Shown here: positions 12,111 through 24,306 of the stretch, one piece after another
How the letters are laid out: each line of letters starts with the position of its first letter
Position numbering within the stretch: position 1 is the stretch's first letter
Source of the DNA: Parietaria judaica
Taxonomy: Eukaryota; Streptophyta; Magnoliopsida; Rosales; Urticaceae
NCBI GenBank assembly: GCA_954871525.1
Contig: OX940864.1
Location: 30,297,001 to 30,361,000, forward strand
Length of the DNA stretch: 64,000 nt
Direction of reading: 5' to 3'
Program-made: the position numbers and the translations under genes
Notes under the pieces: generated by a model
Databases searched by the model: none
Seen by the model: only the letters and a program-made list of their open reading frames with translations
Told to the model about the DNA's origin: nothing

Positions 12111-12486
12111 GATGAAGTGACAAGTGATGACCCACTTCCAGACACCGAACTAGATAGGCTAAGATAATCATATAAGAATTCGGGCTCAACTGGGCCAAAG
12201 AAATTTCCAACTGCTGGACAAGTCTGAGTATGGGTTTCGGGATCGGAAACCTGGGCCGCAGTCCTTGAAGAACCGATCATAAATACAGATCCAATCATTC
12301 TTGATTGAATCTGCAAACTCATCGGAATCTGGAACCCGAAGAGGGATAGATTCCGATATATCATACTCCGATCTAAGCCTAGGAATATCCTCCTCTCTCA
12401 GCCTAGACCTCGGAAACTCGGTCCGGAGAAATTCCGAGACCAAAATTGGGTCCCTTAACCCAAATTTTCTTACTACTCTCTGCCAT
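12111..12486 (-). pseudogene. N-terminal part of the Tat-type accessory protein
   Basis: An ATG at 12486 opens MAESSKKIWVKG. After a frame change the sequence continues LREEDIPRLRSEYDISES, LRVPDSDEFAD and CIYDRFFKDCG. A second frame change leads to ISLAQLSPNSYMIILAYLV and a conserved-looking RCLEVGHHLSL, where copia A sequence takes over at about 12110. The pattern (acidic start, short Arg/Glu segment, then a hydrophobic 'QLxPNSY..IL..LV' helix region) resembles the N-terminal domain of the PF04195 group. The middle of the protein is missing between here and position 1444, so DNA was lost when the copia element rearranged. Two frameshifts make this a dead copy. Confidence 0.55.
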
Positions 12487-13292
12487 TTTCTGGAAACTCG
12501 AAGAGAAAATCCCAGCAAACTTCAAACACAAACCCATAAATTCAAGCACCAACAAACCCTAATACGAAGGCCTGAACTTCCCTATCCTGATAAAAAATAA
12601 AAACATAACCCGAACAGAACCTAAAATAAAGCGAGGGTAAGCAAGAAAGAACCTGGAAAACCTAGACCAAAGCTTGGAGGAGAAAAGTGCAGAACAACAA
12701 TGGCGAGCAAATTTTCTCTCGAATGCGAAAATGAAGAAAGATAAAGAAGAAGAGTTTGAATAGAGAAAGGAGAAGCAGTTACCTAGAATTCTAATGGGCG
12801 CACCGAAAAGAGTGACGAGATGTTGATTGGACGTCTTTAATGGAAGGCACTCGGGTGTTTTATACACAAAACTCTTTTGAATCATACAGCTATGGTTTCA
12901 TCGATCCTCGCACACCGCCTCATCCAACAACTGAGATCAAATCTCTGCTCGGGGCCACGTCAGAAGGTCAACTTCTGCTGACCAGGTCAGCAGAAGTTGA
13001 AGAGGTTGATTTCCTCTTCGAAACCCGGACAGCGCGACACGTGTCGCAACTGTTCCTTCGAAAAGATTCGAAATCATTTTGATTTTGAAAAGTTTTCAGC
13101 TCGGTCCCTGAAGTATACGATATTATCATAAAAACAGTTCTGATGTCCCCCAATTAATTTGATTTTGCAGCATAAGTTACGAAAGTTCCTAAGATCGCGA
13201 ATTTAATTAATTTTCATCACGCATTTTTATATGATTATATCAATTTTAATACTATAAATAATACTTCGTATTTTTTATAGTAGGGGGCTAAC
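12487..13292. other. Accessory-gene upstream region and plus-strand polypurine tract of the Tat-like element
   Basis: No gene is supported here. 12487-12900 is the probable leader and promoter side of the minus-strand accessory gene. The far end, 13278-13292, reads TAGTAGGGGGCTAAC on the plus strand directly before an LTR start, which is a polypurine tract. The same tract (AGGGGGCTAAC) precedes the 3' LTR of the gypsy element at 57822, read on the other strand. A gene antisense to the element, just before the 3' LTR, is the known position of accessory ORFs in Tat elements. Confidence 0.5.
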
Positions 13293-14223
13293 TATTGATG
13301 TGTAAATTCGTTCCGTAACTGGAACGATAAGGTCATTAATTAAATTTACGGTCCATGTAATTTAAGACCAAAGTTATGAATATAATTGAATATTCATACA
13401 CAAAATGGGCATGTGAAATACACAAGAAAAAGCCCAAAGGACATTTGATTAAGACCCGGGCCCGACCAGACCCATCGGTCCAAAGGCCCAGAAGAAACTT
13501 GAGTAAGGCCCAAGCCCGACCAGGCCACTCGGCCCAGGAGACAAAGCTTATTCTGGGCAAACATTGCCAGAAAGGGACCCGAGCGAGAATGAAGCGTCAA
13601 TAAAGAAGCCCAAGCAAGATTGCCCCGATCAAGCAAGGAAGCCCGGACAGACCAAGTCAACAACTTTAATTCAAACCCTCCGAAGCCCGACCAGAAAAAT
13701 CGCCACTAGCAAGATTCAAATTTCCATGACGTTGAGTCAAAATCCACCATCGCGCGAATCTCTCGAGAAGTGGTCCACGTGTCAGCTCGGCAGCGAGTCA
13801 AGCCCCGAACTCGGAGCCATTACAAATGTCCACTATGAACACCAACGGGCAGAACATGGAGGCCTATAAAAGCAAGAAGACAGCTCCATCTCATGCACGT
13901 AAGCATTCACCCTGAGAGAAAAGAGTCTGTGATATTTTGTATTTTTCAGAGTGTTTATTCTTCTTTTTTCGATCAATTTGGAATCAGCTTGTGGTTCTGG
14001 TTGATCTTCTTTTCATCATCAATAAACTTACAGAGAATGTAGTCAACTACCGCATTGGGACGAACCTCTCTAAAAAACCCTTGTGTTTTTATTGCTTTCT
14101 TTTCATTTTGTCAACGTCGTAGTATTGACGACGCAGAGGTCAAGATCCACAATCTATTCGCAAATTCAAATCGAAATCTCATTCACAATTTCGTGACTGT
14201 TGGTGTGCGAAACCTCGTCAACA
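13293..14223 (+). repeat. 3' LTR of the Tat-like gypsy element
   Basis: Bounded by a polypurine tract on the left and by TATTGATGTG...CTCGTCAACA, the expected TGTTGA/TCAACA termini with one substitution. A TATA box (TATAAA, 13865-13870) and an AATAAA signal at about 14021 are on the plus strand in the right order for an LTR promoter and polyadenylation signal. The partner 5' LTR would be left of the window. Confidence 0.7.
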
Positions 14224-14803
14224 GTTAAAGTCTTCAAACTCGTTAGTTTTATTACAAATAGGTCTCTGATCTTGACCATCTAGTGCCACATGGCATCCCT
14301 TAATTACGACGTGGCATTATGCCACATCACTAAACTACCCTGTGGAATTTATGCTTTTGATTAACTTTTATTTTTATTAAATAATGAATATTTTGTATTA
14401 TAAGAAATATTGATATCTAAATAAATTTTTAGAGAATGACAAACGACAATCGTGATAGTTATACTTGCTGGATCATTAAATTTTTTTGCTATATTGATAT
14501 TCGAACATTTTTTTTTATCATTAAACGACAATTAAGATAAATTATTAATATTTAATTTGTTTCCTATGTATTTACTTATATATAAATTAGCAAAGATTAA
14601 GCAATATTTAAATATTTATCTTATTAAAGCTTTAAAATATTTTAACAATAAACTTAAACAAAAATTATTTTTAAACAAAAAAGTTAAAAATGCCACGTGA
14701 AAAAACCTTGTGGCAGTTGGGTGAAATGGCAATACTACGTCGTAGTCAATTGAATGCCACGTGGCACTTACGAAACTAACGAGCTTGAGGACTTTAGCCG
14801 TTA
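14224..14803. mobile_element. Possible MITE with degenerate TIRs abutting the LTR
   Basis: The left end TTAAAGTCTTCAAACTCG is mirrored by the right end (reverse complement CTAAAGTCCTCAAGCTCG), and similarity continues for about 30 bp through GTTAGTTT. GTGGCATT/GCCACGTGGC motifs follow inside each arm. No convincing target duplication is visible and there is no coding content. Confidence 0.45.
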
Positions 14804-15802
14804 AAAAATGAGTTCAATACTTGTTGCCACAATTTTCCGTATATAATATTATGAAATAAAAAGATATATGAAATAAATTAAATTATATATAAAAAAAAAA
14901 AAAACTTGTGTCTCTCATTTCTCACCTTAAGCTGTTTCTCTCTCTCTTAATATATATATATATATAAAAGAATATATTTATTACAATGGTCCATGTCTAA
15001 ATAATATGTGGACGAATGATCCCTCAATGTGGAGTATGTACTGGATTAGCTCCTCTAAAAAAAAAATAAGCAAGAATGATAAATAGGGATATGTTAGTGA
15101 GAATAGTCCTATTGTAGCATTAGCCATTCACCGTAAAATAACATGAAAACATAAAAAAAAAAAGTTTTGTTTTATTTACATTTTTTATAAATTTTGCGGA
15201 AATGTAAACAGTAATGTGATGTGAGAGTATTATCGTGATTTAATTATATTTAAATTCTCATAAATATCATTGAACTTGAACTTATAATTTTTCAATTATT
15301 TTTATTTAACTTCTTAGTGAAACACTATTACTGGAGTAAACTCATATTAAAAATACTATTCCTTTTTTTTTATAATAATTCCTTTGATAGTCCATGACTC
15401 CATTCCATTCGAGACAATAACTCATATGTAAATTAAGAATAATTACGTTAAAATTACTTACATTTTGACAAATTAAGACGATATGGTTAGATATCGACAA
15501 AAGTACAGATAGTCAATATATATGAGGCATCACATTTTTCCATTAAATTTTTCCTGGGCGTTGCTCAATTTTTAGTATAGTACTACCCAATTGTACTCAA
15601 GATAAATATTTATGAGTTCATCCAGCTATTTGACATATTTTGTCATTTGAATTCGACGGAAAAAAATTGATGAAAAACTTTATCACTTCCCATTTTTCTA
15701 ATTTCGATACTTTTGCTGTCGTTTTATCACATTAGACCTCTACTTCTTCAATTGGTCAAAGTTTAGCTATTTTTTCCGCGATTATCTCTAATGTTTATAT
15801 TT
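14804..15802. other. AT-rich intergenic DNA
   Basis: No gene or clear element seen. It contains a CT tract followed by a short (TA)n run at about 14935-14966. Confidence 0.6.
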
Positions 15803-16109
15803 TGGAAAAATAACAAAATACCCTTTTTTACTCACATCTTTTAACAAAATACTCATAGTTTCATTAATCATTTTTATACCCATTTTTTTATATTTTTTTT
15901 ATATAAAATACCCTTCATTTATTCTCTCTCCCTTCCCACGCCATTTACACGTTCATTTAGTGTTTTAATTTTTTTTTATTTTTTTTTATACACAATGTTT
16001 AGAAACTTCATAGCTTAAATTTTAAAACTTCAATGGACTTATAAAAATTATTGTTTAGAAAACTTACAAAGAAAAAATCTAATGATAGGTGGGAATATAT
16101 AGTTTAAAG

Positions 16110-16592
16110 CAAGGTTCAACTTGTCGAATTTGCCGATAAATCGCTTGCCGTTTTCGACGGATTTATCGTTTGCTTGCCGATTAATCGACGGAAAACTAAT
16201 AAACACTGTAGATTATCGTTACCAACACTTATCGAGGATTATCGACACTTATCGAGGATTATCGATGAAAAATCACTAAAATATTTTTAAGAATATATTT
16301 ACAAAGTTTATAATGTTGATAAAACATTAAAATGCCAAAAATAAAATCATTTCATACTCAAACATAGGTAAATAAAATATAGTCTCACTCTCACATATGT
16401 AAATACTCGAATAAAATCATCGAAAAGTGCAAAATTTCTTGAAAAGTACCATATTTTTGTTATTTTTCAAGATGTTTGCCGATTTTCGACAAAAATCATG
16501 GAAAAGTACTGGCATGGCCGTCTTGCCGATAACTACCGGCAAGACGGATAATCGAAGATTATCGAAGATAATCGTGGAAAAGTCGAACCTTG
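16110..16592. mobile_element. hAT-type MITE (483 bp) with perfect 8-bp TSD
   Basis: Ends are CAAGGTTCAACTT and its reverse-complement partner (CAAGGTTCGACTT read inward). It is flanked by GTTTAAAG at 16102-16109 and 16593-16600. An 8-bp duplication with CA-starting short TIRs is diagnostic of the hAT superfamily. The interior carries short TTATCGA-type repeats and no transposase, so it is non-autonomous. Confidence 0.85.
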
Positions 16593-16986
16593 GTTTAAAG
16601 TGTTTTAAAATAATGTATTTTTTTTCAAAATTACATATATTAGAAAGCAATTAAAGTAAAAAAGTTTATCAAATTAAGAGTTTAGATTTTAAATAATTTT
16701 TTTTATGTAATACAGTAGTATGAAATCAATTGAAAATTTTGGATTTTTCGTTGTTGATTGTAAGTCTCGTGCTGTGTAAAAAATTAAATTTATGTAAATA
16801 AGTTACTAAAATTACATAATATCTGTAATTAAGATCACGTTTATGTAACTTTAGTTATAGAAGTCACCTAGATTTACATAGATTTAAGTTTCCTACCACC
16901 TTTAAAAAAATATTATATATATATATATGTAATTTTAGTTACTTATATGTAATCAAAATTACCTATATGTGATTTGAAAATGCATA

Positions 16987-17855
16987 TGTTAAGGTGGGAT
17001 TCGGTTGGATCCCTCTTAACACTGTGAGAGCCGCGAGGGTCGACGAGAGAAGACCGAGAAGCGGATCCCCGAGCACGAACAAAGCCCGATGAGGAGAGTC
17101 GACGACACCAAGGCCCGACGAGGAGAGTCGACGACACCCAGGGCCCGACAAGGAGAGTCGTCGACACCTAGGGCCCGACGAGGAGAGTCGACGACACCTA
17201 TGATCCGGCGAGAAAGAGTCGATGAGACTCTAGCAAGACGAGAAGCGGATCCCCGAGCACGAACAAAGCCCGATGAGGAGAGTCGACGACACCAAGGCCC
17301 GACGAGGAGAGTCGACGACACCCAGGGCCCGACAAGGAGAGTCGACGACACCCAGGGCCCGACGAGGAGAGTCGACGACACCTATGATCCGACGAGAAAG
17401 AGTCAATGGGACCAACATTTAATGCTCGGGGGGTTCGATGGGACCAACATTTAATGTTTGGGGGTTCGATGGGACGAGCATTAAATGCTTGAGCACTCTG
17501 CGATGAGATGAGCATTTAATGCGGATCCCTCAGAAGTAACCCAGCAGACTCGAACCACGCGAAAGGGGATACACCAGGCTTTGTCAGACACATGGGGGAA
17601 CGAGCCCATGGGACTCCGAGAAAAGCGGGAAAGTTGGCCTATAAAAGGGGAGAGAAACCCATGTAAAGAAGAGGATTCGAGGTAGAGAGAGAGGGAGATA
17701 TACTTGTAAAAGAAAGAAAGAAAACAGTTTATTAATACAATAGTCACCCTATTTTTCCATATTTCCCTAGTTGCCAAACGGAAGGAACCGAGCTCTTCAT
17801 TTTTAAGAACAAGAGCGATCTTGTGACTGTTGAGCGGTACGAATCACCCTCAACA
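16987..17855 (+). repeat. Gypsy solo LTR (869 bp) with tandem repeats in U3
   Basis: Runs TGTTAAGGTGGG...CACCCTCAACA, flanked by GCATA (16982-16986) and ACATA (17856-17860), a 5-bp duplication with one mismatch. A TATA box (TATAAAAG, 17640-17647) and the following leader GGGGAGAGAAACCCATGTAA match the LTRs at 57291 and 63166 (opposite strand), so these belong to one family. U3 holds units of about 28-30 bp containing CCCGACGAGGAGAGTCGACG, organised in a longer duplicated block of about 185 bp (17055-17235 and 17238-17420). Reading frames through these repeats are artefacts. Confidence 0.8.
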
Positions 17856-18160
17856 ACATAAATTTAAAACACCTCAAAACCATATCTTTCCACTTATCAT
17901 TATATCCGTCTCTTCACAAGCTTTTTAACGGTAAATTCTATAACTCAATCGGAGTTTTAAAATAAAAGTTATAAAGTTTTAAAAAAAACTTATGTGACAA
18001 AATTAAAATTATATAAGTAAATATAATAAAAATAGAATAAAGAAGGATAATACTGGACTATGAAGAGAGAGATTAAAAATGGAGGTTAATTGAGTTGATG
18101 AGTATTTTAATAAAAAGTTTTTCAAATAATGAGTATTTTACTAATTTACCCTATTTTTTA

Positions 18161-18898
18161 TTTCTTATTTTATTTGCGTCGTACAAGTTCTACTTCATAA
18201 CACATCAACATGTTACGATTAACACACTCATTATTAATCCCGTTAGACATTAAATAAATTTAGATGAATGATATTTTGATAAATAAACAGTATGTACTTT
18301 TGATGGTGAGATTTCAAAATTAAAAGAAATGCTCAACATGTATATGTACGTATATATTCCCTCAAAAAAATGTACGTATATATTATTCTTCTATCAAAAA
18401 ATTTAAAATAATATCAATAGTAATATTCAGAATTTTAAATTTAATTTTTTTGTCATTATTTAAAAAATTAAAATAAATTTTTATTTTTCAAATTACACTA
18501 AAAACTATATATTTTTTTTTTTAACAGAGAGTTAACGTTTGTAAGAAAATGAAATGTCAATAGTATGATGCTTATTATTCATCAAAATAATTGTAACGTT
18601 TATTTATTTACAGTCAATACTTATACCAAGTAACTGAAATGCTTCGATATATTCCTACGTTGAAAAAAAAATTATTTGATTTTTTTTTTCTATTCTAATA
18701 ACTAAACTCAAATTCTCGTGGTCATTTTAATAAAATGGATAGAGAATAAAGGGTTTTGTCTTTTGTGGGCATGAATTTATTTTAATCTTTTAATTTATTT
18801 GGTATGACAACGTATTTTATGGAAATTGCCACGTCATTACTTCGTTTATTTTCGTGTAATATGTACATTTAAATATTTTTTTACAAGAGATAATATAA
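18161..18898. other. AT-rich intergenic DNA
   Basis: No gene, RNA or recognisable element seen. Confidence 0.6.
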
Positions 18899-19004
18899 GA
18901 GTAATTGCAGCAATACCCCTCAACTTTGCTCGTTGGAACATTTATACCTCAAACTTCTCTCTCTCTTTTTTTTTTTTTTTTATAGACACCCTTAAATCTT
19001 GACT

Positions 19005-19067
<63 letters not shown>

Positions 19068-19523
19068 GCAAAGTAGATATTTGAGATCACGTCAAAATGA
19101 AGGAGAAAAGAGGAACCATAATCAAGAAATCCATGCGATAAGAACTTCAAGTTAAAAGAAACAAAAACAAATCAAGAGTTGTCGAAGGAAGAAGAATAAG
19201 TCATCAAAGGCGTTTAATTATGACTGTTGGATCAAGTATCATTCAATGATCCAAATCAATCATCACGTTAAATTCAATACGAGTATACGACACAATGTTT
19301 TGCATTATTCTTATTCTTTTCGAATATATTATCAATTTGTAATTAATTATAAAAATACTCTCAAGTAAGTCATATATTGTGCACTTGTAACAATTTTTCG
19401 TCATTCGTTTAAAGAGCAATATTCTATTTTTTGAAAATTTAAGGGGAATTATTGTAAGAAAATAGCTTTAAGCGACAAAGTACATCAACATGTAAAGTTC
19501 ACGGGGCATTAGTGTAATTATTC
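18899..19523. mobile_element. Possible MITE with diverged TIRs
   Basis: The left end GAGTAATTGCAGCAATACCC matches the reversed right end GAATAATTACACTAATGCCC, and similarity extends through CAACTTTG. Flanks share only part of a 9-bp duplication. A long (TA)n tract lies inside. Confidence 0.5.
19009..19061. repeat. (TA)n microsatellite, about 53 bp
   Basis: An uninterrupted TA dinucleotide run inside the possible MITE. Confidence 0.95.
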
Positions 19524-21833
19524 AAAATGATAGTATATGAAATAAATATAAGAACCGGGGAATTTCCAGGGACATGGAAAATGTTCTCCATTTTAGAAAG
19601 TCAAAGAGACTAACTTTGAATGGGAAGTGGCAACTAAAACATGATTACAAAAGCTTGAGAACGTTTCAACACGCACATTGATTATGTTCGAGATACATTA
19701 CCTTTATGCATTATATTATTAATCATGCAATTGGTATTTAAAATTAAAATAAATCGACAAGCACATGTACTATTAATTTGTTGTTGATTGTCTTATTTGT
19801 AACAAAATTCATAAAATTTGTAATTAACACTTCTATAGACAATCTTGATAGCAAAGAATAGGTTGATGGCATAATTTTTTTACAGATACTCCAACGGGTT
19901 ACGAATACGTAGGCGGATAAATTGTAAAATTTTAAATACCAATCCGAATTTGTACCAATCATGTTTTATAAATATTAATCATTTCTATACAAAATTAATT
20001 TTAAGTTTGTAAAAATTATGGATTTTAAGATTAAGGAATTATTTTTTAGTCAGCCAGCATTACAATTTATAGTGACCACTTCCCCAGCAACGACATTGTT
20101 TACTTTATTACGCTCGACGATATTGACTAAGAATAAGTTCAAAATAATAGCTTGTTTGGGTAGGACTTTTAGACTAGATGATTTAGTCCCACAGATTTAA
20201 AGCTAAGAATATATATATATATATAATTGATGCTGTGGTGCCGTTGCATTCACGGATTTACGATTGGTGTAATTCCGCTTTTAAGTTATCTAAGAGCTTG
20301 AATCTTTCTGTTAAAACTTAATCACGCAAATGAAAATGAGTTTGAAGAGAATAAGATACTCGAGAATTTTGGTGAATAAAAATAAAAATTGGACGACCCA
20401 ATAATATTCTTCACGTAATTATAACGAAGTTCGAAGATATTGTTTTATAGAACTTAAATATTTTTCCATTATAAATAGAACATGGATATCCACTGGTTCA
20501 CTTGCTGCAACTTAGATATACTTTTGCCGATAATATCCTTTAATTCAATATGCACAAAATATGGGATTGAAAGGTTTTCAACTTTGGGTATCTATTATGC
20601 TAACATTTGACATAAATGTGATTATCTAATGATTCTGAGTATCAAGCTGTCTCATGTATATTATCTTATGATTATGAGTATCTATTAAGGGCCATAATTA
20701 AATTTGGGTGTTCCAAAATTACGATATTGACCTCGATTTAAAACTTAGGAGATATGCTATTTAACTAATAATGTTAGTGGTTTATCAGCTTATCCACCAA
20801 CCACTTTTAATATTTAACTAATGACATTCTTTTTTGCGCAAAAGTCATTTTTGTAACTAAATAAATAGTGGATTTATGACTAATAGTTTAATTTTGCTAT
20901 CTTTTATTTCTCTAATGTTCAAATAAAAGTTCTCATTTCTATAATTAATTAAGGGGTCATGTTAGTGCTATTATATATACGATATGGGTATGTTCATAGA
21001 TGACCGATATACTAGTTTTTTTTTTTAGTATAAATTGATATCGGTATCTAAATACTAATGATTTACCCAATATATCACTAAAATCTTATTGCATGTATTG
21101 ACATTCTAAACAGGGATACGGGTATGTCGGTCCGTAACCGGTATACCAGTTAATTTTGTTTTTTATAGTTTAAATTAATATCGGAATCTAAAAACTAGTG
21201 ATTTACCCGGTATATTTGTAAAATCTTATTGTATTGACATTTTAAAGATTGTATTCAACAATGGTCTGCGATTTTTTTTTATTATTATTTTTAAAGAAGG
21301 GCAACAAAGTATTCATTGTCCATTGAAATTTTTCACTTTCATAATTGATTAAATATGGTAGCAAATTGCTATAACTCGTTAACAATTCTATTAATATGGT
21401 ACAAATAGAGTTCTGTTTTTCATAATTTTTAAGAATTAAGAGAAATTGAAAATAAAAATTTTGATTCAGAAAAAAAAAAAGTCCCAAGGGTTCTATTCTT
21501 TTCCGAAACGGGGAAATATTTTGTATAAAACGGAATCTGGAATTCCGGTTCGGGGTCCAACTCCAATCTCACAAGCCTCTAATGTCATATAGTGCAATAA
21601 TTTGAAGCTTACAAATAAAAATAATATAATAAAAGAATAACTTTGGTAACGTGAGACGCTTAAAATCATAGTTGGATATATTGGTTTACAATAGAAGCAA
21701 TATTTCGAAATATTCTTTATGTTTTATGTATTTGTATATTCTGTCTCTTTAACTATATCATTATAAGATTCTGTTGCTATTTGCTTGAACTTTGATTATA
21801 TGACAGAATGACTTTTGTTACATATAATATTAA
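19524..21833. other. AT-rich intergenic DNA with one diverged tandem duplication
   Basis: No gene is supported. At 20976-21247 two adjacent units of about 135 bp share GATATCGGTATCTAAA, GATTTACCC, TAAAATCTTATTG and TATTGACATT, a diverged tandem duplication. The rest shows nothing recognisable. Confidence 0.55.
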
Positions 21834-22302
21834 GGGTTAATGACGGCAAAAATACCCAAAGTTTGGTCAAAGAACCCCTCGTGTACCCAAAGTTTAAAAG
21901 TGGTGGCAAAAATACCCAAAGTCGCATTTGGGGAGTTGACCACTCCATTCTCGTAACGCCGTTAACTTACCCGTTAACTCTAGCCACGTGGACAAACGTG
22001 GGTTGCTGACATAATAATTTTTGCCACGTGAACGAGCCCACATCAGCCTCGTTTACGACAAAACAAGGAATTAAACCTCTAATTAATACTATTTAACACA
22101 ACTAATTGAACCCCTAATGATTACACTAAACAAAACAGATTTGTCCACGTGGCCAGAATTAACAGGTAAGTTAACGGCGTTACGAGAATGGAGTGGTCAA
22201 CTCCCCAAATGTGACTTTAGGTATTTTTGCCACCACTTTTAAACTTTGGGTACACGAGGGGTTCTTTGACCAAACTTTGAGTATTTTTGCCGTCATTAAC
22301 CC
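21834..22302. mobile_element. Mutator-type MITE (469 bp) with long TIRs and perfect 9-bp TSD
   Basis: Long inverted arms of about 165-170 bp start GGGTTAATGACGGCAAAAAT and include CAAAGTTTGGTCAAAGAACC and TTAACGGCGTTACGAGAAT. The flanks are TAATATTAA at 21825-21833 and 22303-22311. Long TIRs plus a 9-bp duplication indicate a non-autonomous Mutator-like element. Only about 130 bp of unique sequence separates the arms and no protein is encoded. Confidence 0.92.
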
Positions 22303-22311
22303 TAATATTAA

Positions 22312-24153
22312 TAGATATTCTTATCAATATGACTATTATTGAATATATGATAATATTTAAAATTCACTAAATTTAATTTTTGTGCATAATTCGTCATATC
22401 TAATATATAACTGATTATCATTATGTGACCTCATTAATACGGATTTTTTTTTTAATCTCAGTATATGCTAATCATATTATTAACAATAGTTTTACATTCA
22501 CTAAGAAATAACAGATATCCCAACATTTTACAAATGGAATAAGTATAAAAGTTTATAAGATGAAATGCTACAAAAATAAAGTAAAGAAAAATCAACATCA
22601 CTTAATAAAATTCTCACTTCCTATCAAAACTAGAATTAACGGCTTTGTCCTTCATGAGATTATGGGATAATGATTTTTATCAATTTATAAAAAATAGGTT
22701 TGTTGTACTAAAATTGAAGTACATACAGCTAGATTTTACAAATTAGAGTACGAGCGCGAAGATACGTTCTTATTTATTCGCTACAATGACACTATACGAT
22801 TATTTATTCGCTGAACAACAAATTTGTGGTCTCCGGTCGTCAAATTATATATAAAAATTACGTTTACTTATAAAATAAAATAAATCCAAGAGAAAATGGA
22901 CTTTTCCTCCGGAACTTGCATCGGTGCTGTGGCAACTTAACCACGGCTATAACCTAACCAAAGTGACCATGAGTCCTTTCCGTTTAAGTTTTTTTTTTCA
23001 TTTAATTGTAGAATGAGATTTGTTCTTCTTAGTTAGGCCAAGTCTAGTAAAATTGATGAATGTTTTTCTAATTACGCTAAAACAAAATATTTAAAAACAA
23101 AAACAAAAAACTTTAAGCATAGAAACATTAGTTGGCATAAAGCTAAACATAATTAATTTATCATTATCATGCGTAACAAACATGCATAAGAAGCATACGT
23201 TTCCTCTTTATAGATATCTTGTTGTCACACTCTCTCTTTTTGCCACTTTTTAAGGAATTTCATTTCATTAAAAGCTTGTGAACAACATTATTTTATTTTA
23301 TTTGTTTGCTTGCTTCTTTTGTATAAGGAAATCCAAAAGCCACAATTACTTTTCATGCTTTTGCTAACTTCCTATCAATTAACTTCAATTGCTCGTCTTT
23401 TTCTTTAAGTTGGACGAGTTCAAGGATAAGATTGATTGGTATATGTTCCATTATTATGAATTGATTAGGGGTGAAACACGTATTGGTTCTTTGGGTGTAA
23501 TTTTTTTGGTATTTATATCGGTTCAGTAAAAAGCGGTTTTCCGGTAATCGGTACCGAGACATAAAAAAGCAGTCACCGGTACCAATAAATCTAGGTTTTA
23601 AATGGATAAACGGCAAAATTTTGTAAATTTATTGATTTTTTGCACTATGTTAAAAAATTGACGACGGAAATCAATTTCGTCAATGAACTGTTATATTGTG
23701 GAGAAAATTTCGGTTTAGAAAAGAGAGAGGGCTCACCACATAACATGCATGTCTACATGTCGTGTTGCGTGACACCTTAACGGTCTATTTCGTTATATGC
23801 AATGATTCATTAATAGGAGTAGGTTTCGCCAATATTTTTTAACATAAATACTAAAAGAGTTATTACCGGCATATATTCTCAATCTTTTTCAAACATTTGA
23901 CTTATGTTTCTTTTTTTCGACATGTGTTCCCAAAGTCTTAAAACGTACTCAAACTCAACCAACATCACTTCTCCATCTCTTTCCATTAATTTTTGCCACG
24001 TGTACGCTGACATTGCACACGTGTTCCAATACAATTCAAAATTAAAAAATACCAGGGCCAACTTTGGGTCCAAAACACGACAATCTCCTAGTCAACCTAG
24101 GACATCCATTTCAAATAATGATATCAAGACGAATAATAATAAAGGAAATTGTA
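22312..24153. other. AT-rich intergenic DNA
   Basis: No gene, RNA or clear repeat recognised. The longest reading frame (minus, 23616-23353) has no recognisable domain and no splice or promoter support. Confidence 0.55.
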
Positions 24154-24263
24154 CGAAATACCCATTTTGTGTCAAACCTTTTAAAAAACTACCCATTGTG
24201 TGTGTAAAAAAACTACCCACAATGGGTAGTTTTTTAAAAGGTTTGCACAAAATGGGTATTTCG
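24154..24263. repeat. 110-bp near-perfect hairpin (mini-MITE)
   Basis: Left arm 24154-24200 (CGAAATACCC...CCATTGTG) and right arm 24218-24263 pair over about 46 bp with a single unpaired base, around a 17-nt loop. It is flanked by AT-rich DNA with no clear duplication. Confidence 0.9.
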
Positions 24264-24275
24264 TTAATTAACCCA

Positions 24276-24306
<31 letters not shown>

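Larger units (their letters stand above)
15803..18160. mobile_element. Possible old TIR element interrupted by two younger insertions
   Basis: The left segment (TAACAAAATACCC, AAAATACTCATAG, CTCTCTCCC, 15803-15935) is loosely mirrored by 18030-18160 read in reverse complement (TAGTAAAATACTCA, ATTAAAATACTCATC, AATCTCTCTC). Between them lie a hAT-type MITE and a gypsy solo LTR, each with its own target duplication. The arms are diverged, so this is tentative. Confidence 0.35.

Noticed and set aside
17016..17454. Repetitive Arg/Ser/Leu-rich frames in the solo LTR
   Set aside because: By-products of the U3 tandem repeats in an LTR, present on both strands.
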